Below, piece by piece: positions 8,537 through 17,348 of a stretch of 64,000 nt of DNA (position 1 is the first letter of the stretch; each line of letters starts with the position of its first letter). Made by a program: the position numbers and the translations under genes. Location of the stretch: assembly GCF_002874535.1 (NCBI RefSeq), contig NZ_CP025025.1:3963353-4027352 (forward strand). The letters are read 5' to 3'. The notes below the pieces were generated by a model, which saw nothing but the letters and a program-made list of their open reading frames with translations, made no database searches and had not been told where the DNA came from. Source of the stretch: Mesobacillus jeotgali. GTDB lineage: Bacteria; Bacillota; Bacilli; Bacillales; Cytobacillaceae.

Positions 8537-9647
8537 TTACTCACCCAAACTTAATTTCGACCTCAAATAAGCATCAATAAACATATCAATATCCCCGTCC
8601 ATGACTGCTTGCACGTTGCCGGATTCGGCGCTGGTGCGGTGGTCCTTGACCATGGAGTATGGATGGAATACGTAAGAACGAATCTGGCTGCCCCAGCCGA
8701 TTTCTTTTTGCTCGCCGCGGATTTCGTCCAGTTCGGCTTGCTGCTGCTCGATTTCGCGCTGGTAAAGCTTGGCTTTCAGCATTTTCATCGACGTTTCGCG
8801 GTTCTTGATCTGTGAACGTTCTGCCTGGGATGATACAACGACACCTGTCGGCAAGTGCGTGATCCGGACGGCTGAGTCAGTCGTGTTGATGTGCTGCCCA
8901 CCGGCGCCGCTTGCACGGTATGTGTCGATTTTCAAGTCTTCTGTACGGATTTCGATCTCGATTTCATTGTTGAATTCTGGCATGACTTCGCAGGATACGA
9001 ATGAAGTGTGACGTCGGCCTGAAGAGTCGAACGGCGAAATACGTACGAGACGGTGTACACCTTTTTCTGCTTTCAGATAACCGTATGCATTGTGTCCGTT
9101 AATCTTTAAAGTGACACTCTTGATTCCAGCTTCGTCTCCTGGCAGGTAATCCAAAGTCTCAACCTTGAAGCCTCGCTTTTCTGCCCAGCGCGTGTACATG
9201 CGCAACAGCATGGAGCCCCAGTCCTGGGATTCCGTTCCACCCGCTCCTGGGTGCAATTCAAGAATCGCATTATTTTTATCATGCTCTTCACTCAACAACA
9301 ATTGGAGCTCAAACTCACTCATGCGCTCTTTGAATTCCACGAGTTCCTTCTCGAGCTCTTCACGAAGATCCGCGTCATTTTCTTCTTTTACAAGCTCATA
9401 AGTCAAATCGAGATTTTCGTATGACTCGTTAAGCTCGTTAAATACATTAACCTGTTCCTTAAGCGCATTGGCTTCGTTGATGACGACCTGTGCTTTTTGC
9501 TGGTCATCCCAGAAGTTCGGTGCAAGCATGCCATCTTCTAGCTCAGCGATCCGCGCTTCTTTATTTTCGAGGTCAAAGAGACCCCCTGAAGTCCGCTAAT
9601 TTCTTAGCTGTTTTCTCAAGCTCATTCCTGATATCTGCTAATTCCAT
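8537..9647 (-). CDS. prfB: Peptide chain release factor 2, with programmed +1 frameshift
   Basis: Terminates translation at UGA and UAA. Translation starts at an ATG behind GAGGTGA and reads 24 codons ([20 protein letters not shown]...), ending at AGGGGG-TCT-CTT-TGA-C. This is the classic RF2 autoregulatory site: an internal Shine-Dalgarno, a CTT slip codon and an in-frame UGA at 9573-9575. After the +1 shift the frame continues from GAC (9574) to the stop, giving 369 aa in all. The SPF codon-recognition tripeptide ([10 protein letters not shown]) and the catalytic GGQ ([12 protein letters not shown]) are both present. Any annotation as one continuous frame will truncate the N-terminus to the internal ATG at 9529. 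Confidence 0.97.
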
Positions 9648-9677
9648 ATCGTTCACCTCATAGATAAGTTACTTTCC

Positions 9678-9683
9678 ATTATA
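9678..9683 (-). promoter_or_regulatory. Possible prfB promoter -10
   Basis: TATAAT on the minus strand about 30 nt before the prfB start, downstream of the secA terminator. The -35 region is poor, so this is tentative. It would let prfB be expressed apart from secA. Confidence 0.4.
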
Positions 9684-9702
9684 CCGTATTGTATGTTCCA
9701 AG

Positions 9703-9733
9703 GAAAAAGAGAGCCGGATAACCGGACCCTCTT
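9703..9733 (-). terminator. Terminator between secA and prfB
   Basis: Minus-strand stem GAGGGTCCGG / CCGGCTCTC with a TTAT loop, then five T. It should end or attenuate secA transcription before prfB. Confidence 0.75.
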
Positions 9734-9771
9734 AATGTAAAAAAATTATTCATTACCGCGTGCAATAAAAC

Positions 9772-12285
9772 TTATTCCGCCTTGCCGCAGCAGTTCTTGT
9801 ATTTCTTGCCGCTGCCGCAGATACATGGGTCATTGCGGCCAACATCCATTGACTTGACGACAGGCTTCTTCTTCACCTTGCCGCCTTCGCCTTCCTTCGG
9901 GTTCACCGCGTGGCCTTTCGCAACTTCCTGACGCTCAAGGTTGCTGCGGATTTCAGCCTTCATGATGTATTTCGCAACATCGTCTTCAATGGAAAGTACC
10001 ATGTTTTCGAACATCGCGAAGCCTTCATGCTGGTACTCGCGCAGCGGATCGATCTGGCCATATGCACGCAGGTGGATACCCTGACGCAGCTGGTCCATCT
10101 GGTCGATGTGGTCCATCCACTTCGAGTCAACCGAGCGAAGCACGATGACTTTTTCAAACTCACGCATTTGCTCGTCAGTCAGCATTTCTTCTTTTTCATC
10201 ATAACGCTCTTTCACCTTCGCCATGATGGCTTCGATAATTTCATCCTGCTCTTTGCCGCGAAGGTCTTCGACAGTGATATCGCCCTCGTGTAGCAGGTTG
10301 CCGTTCACGTAGTCAAGAATGCTGTTCAGATCCCATTTCTCCATATCCTCGCCTGCTGGCGTATGGGCAGAAACATTGCGTTCCAATGCAGACCTGATCA
10401 TTCTTTCAACGATTTCACGGAGGTTTTCAGACTCAAGAACCTCGTCACGCTGCTTGTAGATGATTTCGCGCTGCTGGCGAAGAACATCATCGTACTGAAG
10501 CAACTGCTTACGAGCATCGAAGTTGTTGCCCTCAACACGTTTTTGCGCTGATTCAACGGCTCTTGAAACCATTTTGCTCTGAATTGGCTGGGTATCATCC
10601 ATACCTAGGCGCTCCATCATTGCTTTCATATTGTCGGAACCGAAGCGGCGCATCAATTCATCTTCCATGGAAAGGTAGAACTGCGTCACACCAGGGTCTC
10701 CCTGACGTCCAGAACGTCCGCGGAGCTGGTTATCGATACGACGGCTCTCGTGACGCTCTGTACCAATTACCGCAAGACCGCCAACTTCTTTAACACCATC
10801 GCCAAGCTTGATATCCGTACCACGGCCCGCCATGTTCGTCGCGATTGTAACCGCGCCTTTTGAACCGGCCTCAGCGATAATTTCCGCTTCACGCTCATGG
10901 TTTTTCGCGTTCAGGACATTATGCTTGATGCCTTTCTTAGATAAAAACGCAGAAATGATTTCAGACGTTTCAATCGCAACCGTACCAACAAGGACTGGTT
11001 GTCCAGCCTGATGGCGTTCGGCGATATCATCGGCTACTGCCTTGAACTTTCCTTGCATCGTTGCATAAATCAAATCCGGACGGTCGTCACGCGCAATCGG
11101 ACGGTTCGTCGGAATGACGACAACGTTCATATTGTAGATATTTCGGAATTCCTCTTCCTCAGTCTTAGCTGTACCCGTCATACCGGAAAGCTTTTCATAC
11201 ATACGGAAGTAGTTCTGGAATGTGATCGTCGCAAGCGTCATGCTTTCATTCTGGATCTCAAGGCCTTCTTTTGCCTCGATTGCCTGGTGCAAGCCTTCGC
11301 TGTAGCGGCGGCCCTTCATCAGACGTCCAGTGAATTGGTCAACGATAACGATTTCGCCGTCCTGGACGACGTAATCAACATCCTTATGCATGCTCGCCTG
11401 GGCTTTCATCGCCTGGTTGATGTGGTGAAGCAATGTCACATGCTTGATGTCAAAAAGGTTCTCGATGCCGAAAGCCTTCTCGGACTTCGTGATTCCTTCC
11501 TCAGTCAGCTGGACACCCTTCGTTTTTTCATCATATGTGTAGTCTTCTTCGCGTTTCAATGTGCGAACGAAGGCATTTGCCTGAATGTATAGTGCTGCAG
11601 ATTTTTGCGCAGAGCCGGAAATGATCAACGGAGTACGCGCTTCATCGATCAGGATGGAGTCAACTTCATCGATAACACAGTAGTGCAGCGGACGCTGAAC
11701 CTTCTGGTCTGTGTAAAGAACCATGTTGTCGCGCAGATAGTCGAAGCCGAACTCGTTGTTCGTACCATAAGTAATATCGGCACGGTATGCTTCCTGCTTT
11801 TCTTCCTTCGTCATGCTGTTCAGGTTCAAGCCAACAGTTAGGCCAAGGAATTCATACAGCTTGCCCATTTCAACGGCGTCACGGCTTGCGAGGTATTCGT
11901 TGACCGTGATAACGTGCACGCCACGTCCTGTGATTGCGTTCAAGTAAACCGGCATTGTAGCTGTAAGGGTTTTACCTTCACCAGTTTTCATTTCAGAGAT
12001 ATTCCCTTCGTGGAGGGAAATACCACCCATTAACTGGACTTTATAAGGATACAGACCAAGGACACGCTTCGCACCTTCACGGACGACTGCGAACGCTTCA
12101 ATCAGCAGGTCATCAGTAGACGCGCCGTTCTGGTAACGGGATTTGAACTCCTCCGTTTTTTCCCTGAGCTGGTCGTCTGACAGCTTTTCCATATCAGCTG
12201 CAAGCGCATCGATTTGATCCGCCATTTTCGTCAATCTTTTGATATCGCGTTTATTCTGGTCGAAAATTTTCGTTAAAATCCCCAT
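9772..12285 (-). CDS. secA: Preprotein translocase ATPase SecA
   Basis: Motor that drives unfolded preproteins through SecYEG. The 837-aa length and full layout are normal: N-terminal [15 protein letters not shown], Walker [13 protein letters not shown]-type [18 protein letters not shown], helicase motif [10 protein letters not shown], a scaffold/wing region, and the C-terminal zinc-binding SecB/ribosome tail [13 protein letters not shown]. An AGGAGCG site precedes the ATG. Many exported proteins in this window (the CWB2 set and the FnIII protein) carry Sec signal peptides and depend on it. Confidence 0.99.
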   Translation of the reverse strand: MGILTKIFDQNKRDIKRLTKMADQIDALAADMEKLSDDQLREKTEEFKSRYQNGASTDDLLIEAFAVVREGAKRVLGLYPYKVQLMGGISLHEGNISEMKTGEGKTLTATMPVYLNAITGRGVHVITVNEYLASRDAVEMGKLYEFLGLTVGLNLNSMTKEEKQEAYRADITYGTNNEFGFDYLRDNMVLYTDQKVQRPLHYCVIDEVDSILIDEARTPLIISGSAQKSAALYIQANAFVRTLKREEDYTYDEKTKGVQLTEEGITKSEKAFGIENLFDIKHVTLLHHINQAMKAQASMHKDVDYVVQDGEIVIVDQFTGRLMKGRRYSEGLHQAIEAKEGLEIQNESMTLATITFQNYFRMYEKLSGMTGTAKTEEEEFRNIYNMNVVVIPTNRPIARDDRPDLIYATMQGKFKAVADDIAERHQAGQPVLVGTVAIETSEIISAFLSKKGIKHNVLNAKNHEREAEIIAEAGSKGAVTIATNMAGRGTDIKLGDGVKEVGGLAVIGTERHESRRIDNQLRGRSGRQGDPGVTQFYLSMEDELMRRFGSDNMKAMMERLGMDDTQPIQSKMVSRAVESAQKRVEGNNFDARKQLLQYDDVLRQQREIIYKQRDEVLESENLREIVERMIRSALERNVSAHTPAGEDMEKWDLNSILDYVNGNLLHEGDITVEDLRGKEQDEIIEAIMAKVKERYDEKEEMLTDEQMREFEKVIVLRSVDSKWMDHIDQMDQLRQGIHLRAYGQIDPLREYQHEGFAMFENMVLSIEDDVAKYIMKAEIRSNLERQEVAKGHAVNPKEGEGGKVKKKPVVKSMDVGRNDPCICGSGKKYKNCCGKAE

Positions 12286-12354
12286 ACAGACGCTCCTTTT
12301 ATCTATTGAATCTCGTTGTATTTATAAGTTGATAGTCGTAAAAATTGTCCCAAA

Positions 12355-12385
12355 GAAAAAAGATTCGCTGTAAACGCACCGAATC
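12355..12385 (-). terminator. Terminator-like hairpin upstream of secA
   Basis: Minus-strand GATTCG ... CGAATC stem with a 12-nt loop, followed by six T. It lies in the 216-bp gap between the DUF1028 gene and secA and probably helps insulate secA from upstream transcription. Confidence 0.55.
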
Positions 12386-12467
12386 CCTTTTAGAAAAATT
12401 CGATTTATTGCTAAATACTATCTTACCACTTACAGCAAGGGGTGACAACCAATCGAGGTATGCGAAA

Positions 12468-12495
12468 AGTCCCCCTGCCGGTCGGCAGAGGGACG
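12468..12495 (-). terminator. Terminator of the DUF1028 gene
   Basis: Stem CCCTCTGCCG / CGGCAGGGGG with a minimal loop, then CTTTTC on the minus strand, directly after the stop codon. Confidence 0.7.
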
Positions 12496-12501
12496 AGGGA
12501 T

Positions 12502-13344
12502 TTATTGATTTTTCATAAACTCCAGCACTTCCAGATCGATTTTGCCTTTCTCCTGCTCTCTTTCTTCAAAGTTTTCGGTGTGGATGTAGGAAGTGAGGGC
12601 TTTGTGGAGGTCTTCTTCGTCAGAAGGATTTGCCTTTAGATAATCCAGGCGCTTAAGATGCTGGACGACTGTGTCCTTTACCTCTCCTTCTATTGCGACC
12701 ACATTCTCCGGTTTTGATTTTGCAAAATAAAGCTGCTGAAGGCCGTAAATGCGGATGAGTTCCGTGATTGGTTCCGGATGGTCGTCGACACGGAGATCGA
12801 TGTAACGATCGTTGTAACCGCCGTAGCCACCCTTCTCCTTGACGACAAGGAGTGCCGCCGACTGTTGGCCTCTGCTGTCGCCACCTGCTTGCTGGCCGGC
12901 GTTGAGAGCCTGCAGCAATCGATGAGCAAGCGAGCCTTCCGTCGACTCAAATGTTTCAGCCATCGCCTTGACTGTATTTTCATCCACTAAAATGTTACCC
13001 TGCGCCACGAAATGCTTGCCTGTAACTCCGCCTGCCCAGTCATAACAATATTTACCTGTAAAAGTTGCACCGTTTCCTTCGGCGTCAATCAATCCAACCT
13101 GGCGCATTTCCTTGTCAGGGTCATCCTTAGTAAACAATTCCATGGCTTCCTCAGCAGATTTTCCCTGCGCCATCAACTCAAGCGCCTGCGGACCATAAGC
13201 GGTATTCGCGTAAGACTGCGTAGCCACAGCACCCACTCCCGCTTTCGCAAACGGTACGACTGCCCCAACTCCAAGAAATTTAGATTGTACCGCAATTCCC
13301 CATTCTTTTTCCTGAGCATCATAACCTACGATTGAAAATGTCAT
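12502..13344 (-). CDS. DUF1028 family protein (Ntn-hydrolase-like)
   Basis: A 280-aa cytosolic protein. The N-terminal ~200 residues (MTFSIVGYDAQEKEWGIAVQSKFLGVG, then AVATQSYANTAYGPQALELM) match the DUF1028 family, which has an Ntn-hydrolase-like fold and no settled reaction. The last ~80 residues form the family's helical C-terminal extension. AGGAGGCGATACAT precedes the ATG. It is a single gene between hpf and secA with terminators at both ends; B. subtilis lacks it at this locus. Confidence 0.8.
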   Translation of the reverse strand: MTFSIVGYDAQEKEWGIAVQSKFLGVGAVVPFAKAGVGAVATQSYANTAYGPQALELMAQGKSAEEAMELFTKDDPDKEMRQVGLIDAEGNGATFTGKYCYDWAGGVTGKHFVAQGNILVDENTVKAMAETFESTEGSLAHRLLQALNAGQQAGGDSRGQQSAALLVVKEKGGYGGYNDRYIDLRVDDHPEPITELIRIYGLQQLYFAKSKPENVVAIEGEVKDTVVQHLKRLDYLKANPSDEEDLHKALTSYIHTENFEEREQEKGKIDLEVLEFMKNQ

Positions 13345-13405
13345 ATGTATCGCCTCCTATGAAAAATATTTCGGCAATCGGTATAAATTTTCCTTCTTGG
13401 GAACA

Positions 13406-13439
13406 AATTAAAACCCACAGCCAATTTCTGACTGTGGGT
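13406..13439 (-). terminator. Terminator of hpf
   Basis: Minus-strand ACCCACAG / CTGTGGGT stem with an 11-nt loop, followed by TTTTAATTT. Confidence 0.8.
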
Positions 13440-13460
13440 AGAGTTTAAGATTATTGAACT

Positions 13461-14006
13461 TTATTGAGCTTCAATCAAACCATAACGGCCGTCGTTACGC
13501 TTGTAAACAACATTTGTTTGGTTTGTTTCAGCGTTTGTGAAGACGTAGAAGCTGTGGCCAAGCATGTTCATCTGCAGGATTGCTTCTTCGCTGTCCATTG
13601 GCTTCAAGTCGAAACTCTTAGTACGGACAACTTCGAGGTCTTCATCTTCTTCAACCTGCTCAACTTCTGTGAAAATCGGAGCGTAATCCTTCAGGCTATC
13701 CTTTTCACGGAACTTGCGGTTGACCTTTGTTTTATGCTTGCGGATCTGGCGCTCAAGCTTATCAGTGATCAAATCGATCGCAGCATACATATCTTCATGA
13801 GTTTCCTCGGCACGAAGCACAAGGTCCTTCATCGGAATCGTAATTTCAACTTTTGCTTTTTTATCCTGGTAAACTTTCAGGTTAACGTTCACATTGGCAT
13901 TGGGTGACTCGGTAAAATACCGGTCAAGCTTCGCAACCTTCTTCTCTACATACTCTCTGATTGCTGGCGTTACCTCAATGTTTTCTCCACGAATGTTGTA
14001 GTTCAT
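13461..14006 (-). CDS. hpf: Long-form ribosome hibernation promoting factor
   Basis: Dimerises 70S ribosomes into inactive 100S particles in stationary phase and stress. The 181-aa protein has the S30AE/YfiA domain (MNYNIRGENIEVTPAIREYVEKK..., residues 1-100), a linker, and the C-terminal dimerisation domain (VRTKSFDLKPMDSEEAILQM..., 125-181) that defines the long form. I start at the ATG behind AAAGGAGGAG; an upstream open frame would add 30 residues without support. It is the B. subtilis yvyD equivalent, in the same place upstream of secA. Confidence 0.97.
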   Translation of the reverse strand: MNYNIRGENIEVTPAIREYVEKKVAKLDRYFTESPNANVNVNLKVYQDKKAKVEITIPMKDLVLRAEETHEDMYAAIDLITDKLERQIRKHKTKVNRKFREKDSLKDYAPIFTEVEQVEEDEDLEVVRTKSFDLKPMDSEEAILQMNMLGHSFYVFTNAETNQTNVVYKRNDGRYGLIEAQ

Positions 14007-14042
14007 AGTGGACTCCTCCTTTGGGATATGACTATGTATTAC

Positions 14043-14078
14043 TAATTCTATTTTACCCCAAAGAACTCCTGCAAAAAC
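14043..14078 (-). promoter_or_regulatory. Overlapping sigma-H and sigma-B promoters of hpf
   Basis: On the minus strand GCAGGAGTT-N12-ATAGAATTA fits the sigma-H consensus RnAGGAwww-N11/12-RnnGAATww with one mismatch. Interleaved with it, GTTTTT-N14-GGGTAA fits sigma-B (GTTTaa-N12/14-GGGTAt). B. subtilis yvyD is known to use both sigma factors, so the agreement is strong. Confidence 0.75.
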
Positions 14079-14156
14079 AGTCTGAAGATTTGACATTTTT
14101 ATGTCTGTTTTTACTGTCGGAATAGTAAAAAATTTGGAGTGACTTGTCCAAATATA

Positions 14157-14182
14157 GAAAAACCGCCCGATTAAAGGCGGTT
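14157..14182 (-). terminator. Terminator of the fliD operon
   Basis: AACCGCC / GGCGGTT stem on the minus strand with a run of T after it. The 5' arm contains the stop codon of the last small gene. Confidence 0.75.
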
Positions 14183-14501
14183 AGACTTGTATATATGGTT
14201 TCATTTCCTGCTCCACAATAAGCTTCCATGCAGAGTATGCTGAATGATTTCTTCCTGCGCGTAAACTGCGCAGACTTTTTATAATACAGGTTGTTCCTGA
14301 AAAATTTTCTCCTAAGACAAAGTTCGTATTAATAATCGGGGGAAATGCAATGCGTTTAAAACTCCTATCACCTTCAGAATATGAAGGATTCTTAAAGCTT
14401 TCTCTAATATAATCAAACGCCTCTTCGACTATTTCAAGCAAATCGATGTATTGCTTAGCGAGGATGTACTTTTCTTCGCTTAATGCGTTCAATCCATTCA
14501 C
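14181..14501 (-). CDS. Unrecognised 106-aa protein downstream of fliT
   Basis: I do not recognise this family. The GTG start directly abuts the fliT stop codon (TAG-GTG), and a terminator follows, so it is the last cistron of flaG-fliD-fliS-fliT. The N-terminal 40 residues look helical and acidic (EEKYILAKQYIDLLEIVEEA). The remainder is mixed, with a basic stretch KSLRSLRAGRNHS and one cysteine. There is no signal peptide or membrane segment. Context suggests a small cytosolic partner or chaperone of the flagellar cap/filament export group; no such gene is in this position in B. subtilis as I recall it. Confidence 0.65.
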   Translation of the reverse strand: MNGLNALSEEKYILAKQYIDLLEIVEEAFDYIRESFKNPSYSEGDRSFKRIAFPPIINTNFVLGENFSGTTCIIKSLRSLRAGRNHSAYSAWKLIVEQEMKPYIQV

Positions 14502-14846
14502 CTATTTTCTTTTATCATAAAACATGCCGTCTGTGGAAAGGTTTTGATATGGATTAATATACTTCGCATTAGACTCTTTCTTTGCCTGGAGCCCTTTTAT
14601 TTCCTTTTGTATCAAGTCTTTATCAGCTTCTAAAAGCCGGGTAAGCCTGGCATCAAGCTGAATCAACTCTTTGCCCAATTCAGCCTCTTCAGATGTATAA
14701 GGAGGGAAAATGCCTTTCATGACGGTTTCTCGCTGGTCTAAAAGGGATTCTGTCTGCGCAATCTTCTGATCCCGATCAGTCTGCGATTTTTCCAGTAGCT
14801 CAATTAACTGGTTCGTGAGCCGGTAAAATTGTTTAACCGCACTCAC
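14502..14846 (-). CDS. fliT: Flagellar export chaperone FliT-like protein
   Basis: Small helical protein that in Bacillus binds the cap protein FliD before export. Started at the GTG overlapping the fliS stop by one base (TAGTG), it is 114 aa, the usual length. It is almost entirely predicted helix, with heptad-like VSAVKQFYRLTNQLIELLEK and ARLTRLLEADKDLIQKEIKG. A longer frame from an ATG inside fliS is open but improbable. Assignment rests on position after fliS, size and helical pattern. Confidence 0.8.
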   Translation of the reverse strand: MSAVKQFYRLTNQLIELLEKSQTDRDQKIAQTESLLDQRETVMKGIFPPYTSEEAELGKELIQLDARLTRLLEADKDLIQKEIKGLQAKKESNAKYINPYQNLSTDGMFYDKRK

Positions 14847-15247
14847 TAGGCTCTGCCGCCCTGGCCGTATTGCTTCAAACGGTTTACCTGGATGACCTGC
14901 TTCCATGTGTCACGGAAGTCTGTGACCAGACCTTCAACTTCCTCCAAAATCCCCGTATCATTCTTGATGTTCGCTTCGATCAGGCGTCGGTTCATATAGT
15001 CGTATAAGGTCATCATGTTCTGAGAAACCTCTAGGTCCATATTAAGCGTAACCATCAATTCCTGAATGATCGCTTGTGCCTTTTGGATATTCGTATTCTT
15101 CATTTCAATATTTTTATTCTCTAGTCCATGCTTTGCCATGTGAATGAATTTCAGGCAACCGTTATACAGCATCAAAGTCAGCTCACCAGGCGTAGCGGTA
15201 TTGACCGAATTTTGCTGGTATGACTGGTATGGATTATTTAAAGCCAT
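14846..15247 (-). CDS. fliS: Flagellin-specific export chaperone FliS
   Basis: Cytosolic chaperone that caps the flagellin C-terminus and, in Bacillus, also helps FliW act. The 133-aa product MALNNPYQSYQQNSVNTATP... GELTLMLYNGCLKFI is a clear FliS with the four-helix core. The ATG is preceded by AAAAGGAGAGAAAAC; an ATG six codons upstream places the ribosome site inside the gene and is rejected. It is third in the flaG operon, overlapping fliT. Confidence 0.97.
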   Translation of the reverse strand: MALNNPYQSYQQNSVNTATPGELTLMLYNGCLKFIHMAKHGLENKNIEMKNTNIQKAQAIIQELMVTLNMDLEVSQNMMTLYDYMNRRLIEANIKNDTGILEEVEGLVTDFRDTWKQVIQVNRLKQYGQGGRA

Positions 15248-15277
15248 GTTTTCTCTCCTTTTCATGAAAGGGATTTT

Positions 15278-16843
15278 TTAATAACTGAACTGCTGCATCA
15301 GGTATGCAGACTGGCTGTTCGCCTTCTGGATCGCTTTTTCCATTGCAGTGAACTGTCTCCAGTAACGGTCTTCGATCTTAATCAGGCGGTCTTCGAAGCG
15401 GTTGATTTGGCTGTCAATAGCTGACAGGTTCCTTCCAAGCGTAAATTGCGCATTAGTGCGCAATGAGTTTCCTGCACGGCCCTCAATCGTTTTTATTGTC
15501 TCATCAATCGTGGCCCTCAATTTCCTGGCAAGTCCCTGCTCTTCTTTCACTGCGCTATCATGGGTAAAAAGCTTATAAATTGCATTCGGGTCATTCTTGA
15601 TTGCTTCCCTGAGCTTATTCTCGTCAAGGACGAGCCTTCCTCCGTCCCTGTAATTCTTAGACGTCGTGATTCCGATTTCGGCAAGCTGGTCATAGTTATC
15701 ACTTACACCATCTCCACCAATACCCACCCTGCTATACATGTCGGTCCGCATTTTATTCAATGCGCTTGACAGGATTGAATCATTGCGGAGCATGCCGCTT
15801 TTTGCTTTTTCATCCCACATTTCCGCTTGCTTCTCACTCATAGCTTCCCTTTCCTCATCAGAAAGCGGCTGATATTTACGGTACCGTTCTTCAGTTATCT
15901 CCGAATTGATTTTACCAATTGTTTCATTGTATTTATCGACGAAGTCTTTCACCGATTTAAAAATCGCCTCTTCATCCGTTAAAGAGTTTACTGTTATTGT
16001 ACCTGTTCCAGTTATTTGCTTTAAGGTATACTCAAATCCATTGATGACAAAGGTGTTGGTCGAACGCTCAGTCTTCAGGCCATTAATTGTAAAAGAAGCA
16101 TTCACACCTGCTTTTCCCCTTGGCTGCTCACCAGTGGGAACGACTGCGTCTGCAGCAATCTGGTTGTTATCATCCATTTTTAACGCACTCGTCAGTAAAT
16201 CACCCTTAAGGTTGATTTCAGCTCCACCTGCTATGTCCCCGGTATTTTTAGCAGAAATGGAAAACTTGCCGGTTGCTTTATCGAAGAATGCGACAACTCC
16301 TGCCTGGGAGTTGTTAATCTTATTGATTACATCATTAAGAGATTCCTTTGTTGGTTCAAAGGTTATCGGTATTTCTTCTCCCAAAACTCCATCCTTGCCA
16401 ATCGATTGTATCCTGATTTCATTGCTAGTAAAACCCTGCGCCAGGAAACTTCTTTGACTATCCAGGGTCAAGCTTGGGTCGAAAGTTTCTCCTGTTTTAA
16501 CAATGCTGCCATTACTTGTCATATATGCAGATTCTGCAAGGCTATGTACCTGGATGCTCGAGCTCAGGTTCGAAGTGGAACTGATATTCCTGACAGAAAC
16601 CGCACTTTCTTTTGACGTTGTCACTGTCTTTTTTGTAAAAGTTGCCTGGCGGAAAATGCCATCAAACACAAACTTATCAAGATCAGCGAGCAATTTGTTC
16701 ATTGCCCGGTAATCATCGCGTTGCCATTCGAACAGCTGTTTTTTTTGGTGCAGCTTGTTCAATGGAATCCTTTCTGCTTTCATCAAATCACCGACAAGTG
16801 TATCGATGTCCATTCCGCTTGCCAGTCCGCCTATTCTAACCAC
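15278..16843 (-). CDS. fliD: Flagellar filament cap protein FliD (hook-associated protein 2)
   Basis: Forms the distal cap under which flagellin polymerises. The 521-aa length is normal. The N-terminal FliD_N region begins VRIGGLASGMDIDTLVGDLM with the coiled segment QLFEWQRDDYRAMNKLLADL. The C-terminal FliD_C region includes FTHDSAVKEEQGLARKLRAT and ends in a helix that caps the filament. It starts at GTG behind GGTGAA. It is second in the sigma-D operon flaG-fliD-fliS-fliT. Confidence 0.97.
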   Translation of the reverse strand: MVRIGGLASGMDIDTLVGDLMKAERIPLNKLHQKKQLFEWQRDDYRAMNKLLADLDKFVFDGIFRQATFTKKTVTTSKESAVSVRNISSTSNLSSSIQVHSLAESAYMTSNGSIVKTGETFDPSLTLDSQRSFLAQGFTSNEIRIQSIGKDGVLGEEIPITFEPTKESLNDVINKINNSQAGVVAFFDKATGKFSISAKNTGDIAGGAEINLKGDLLTSALKMDDNNQIAADAVVPTGEQPRGKAGVNASFTINGLKTERSTNTFVINGFEYTLKQITGTGTITVNSLTDEEAIFKSVKDFVDKYNETIGKINSEITEERYRKYQPLSDEEREAMSEKQAEMWDEKAKSGMLRNDSILSSALNKMRTDMYSRVGIGGDGVSDNYDQLAEIGITTSKNYRDGGRLVLDENKLREAIKNDPNAIYKLFTHDSAVKEEQGLARKLRATIDETIKTIEGRAGNSLRTNAQFTLGRNLSAIDSQINRFEDRLIKIEDRYWRQFTAMEKAIQKANSQSAYLMQQFSY

Positions 16844-16859
16844 TTTACTTCACCAGCCC

Positions 16860-17231
16860 CTAAATTTTTTTGTCTACGATAAAGCCTAGAAATTCAGTCA
16901 TAGCCGCATAAAAGTCCAGCATTTTCTTTGGAGGGATTTCCCTGACTACTTCCTTTGTTTTTTCATCAATGAGAGTGACATAGTATTCCTGCAGTTTCTC
17001 GTGATATTGGAATTTCAATGCTGTATGGCTTGGACTTAAAAATTTATTCAGTTCCTCTATTGTGTTTTGCAGTTTTTCTTTTGGAACCCTTTCAAACCCA
17101 TCTTGTCCTGAAGTGGCAGCCGGGCCCATTTCATTCTCACCCGCCGTACCTCCTTCAATAGTGTCAATTTTCGTCTTAATCGTTTCATAGATGAATGTAC
17201 TTGGTGTATCTGAAGAGAGACGGTTAATCAT
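16860..17231 (-). CDS. flaG: FlaG family flagellar protein
   Basis: The 123-aa protein has a variable N-terminal half and the conserved FlaG C-terminal half (ELNKFLSPSHTALKFQYHEK, then EVVREIPPKKMLDFYAAMTE). It corresponds to B. subtilis YvyC. FlaG influences filament length in some bacteria; its mechanism is unclear. A GAGGAGG ribosome site and a sigma-D promoter precede it, making it the first gene of the cap operon. Confidence 0.93.
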   Translation of the reverse strand: MINRLSSDTPSTFIYETIKTKIDTIEGGTAGENEMGPAATSGQDGFERVPKEKLQNTIEELNKFLSPSHTALKFQYHEKLQEYYVTLIDEKTKEVVREIPPKKMLDFYAAMTEFLGFIVDKKI

Positions 17232-17267
17232 GCTATTGCCTCCTCTAGAGCGCGTATTATATTGATT

Positions 17268-17295
17268 ATATCGGCTATGTATTGTTAACTCTTTA
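17268..17295 (-). promoter_or_regulatory. Sigma-D promoter of flaG-fliD-fliS-fliT
   Basis: Minus-strand TAAA-N16-GCCGATAT: both hexamers match the Bacillus sigma-D (SigD/FliA) consensus exactly, with a spacer at the upper end of the range, 37 nt before the flaG start. Confidence 0.85.
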
Positions 17296-17320
17296 CTCTT
17301 TTATAAAAATTAAAGCAGAA

Positions 17321-17346
17321 AAAGGCCCCTCTTTGAGGAGCCTTTT
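17321..17346 (-). terminator. Terminator of the FnIII protein gene
   Basis: Minus-strand AAAGGCTCCTC / GAGGGGCCTTT stem with an AAA loop and a T run, overlapping the end of the intergenic gap just before the flaG promoter. Confidence 0.8.
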
Positions 17347-17348
17347 CT

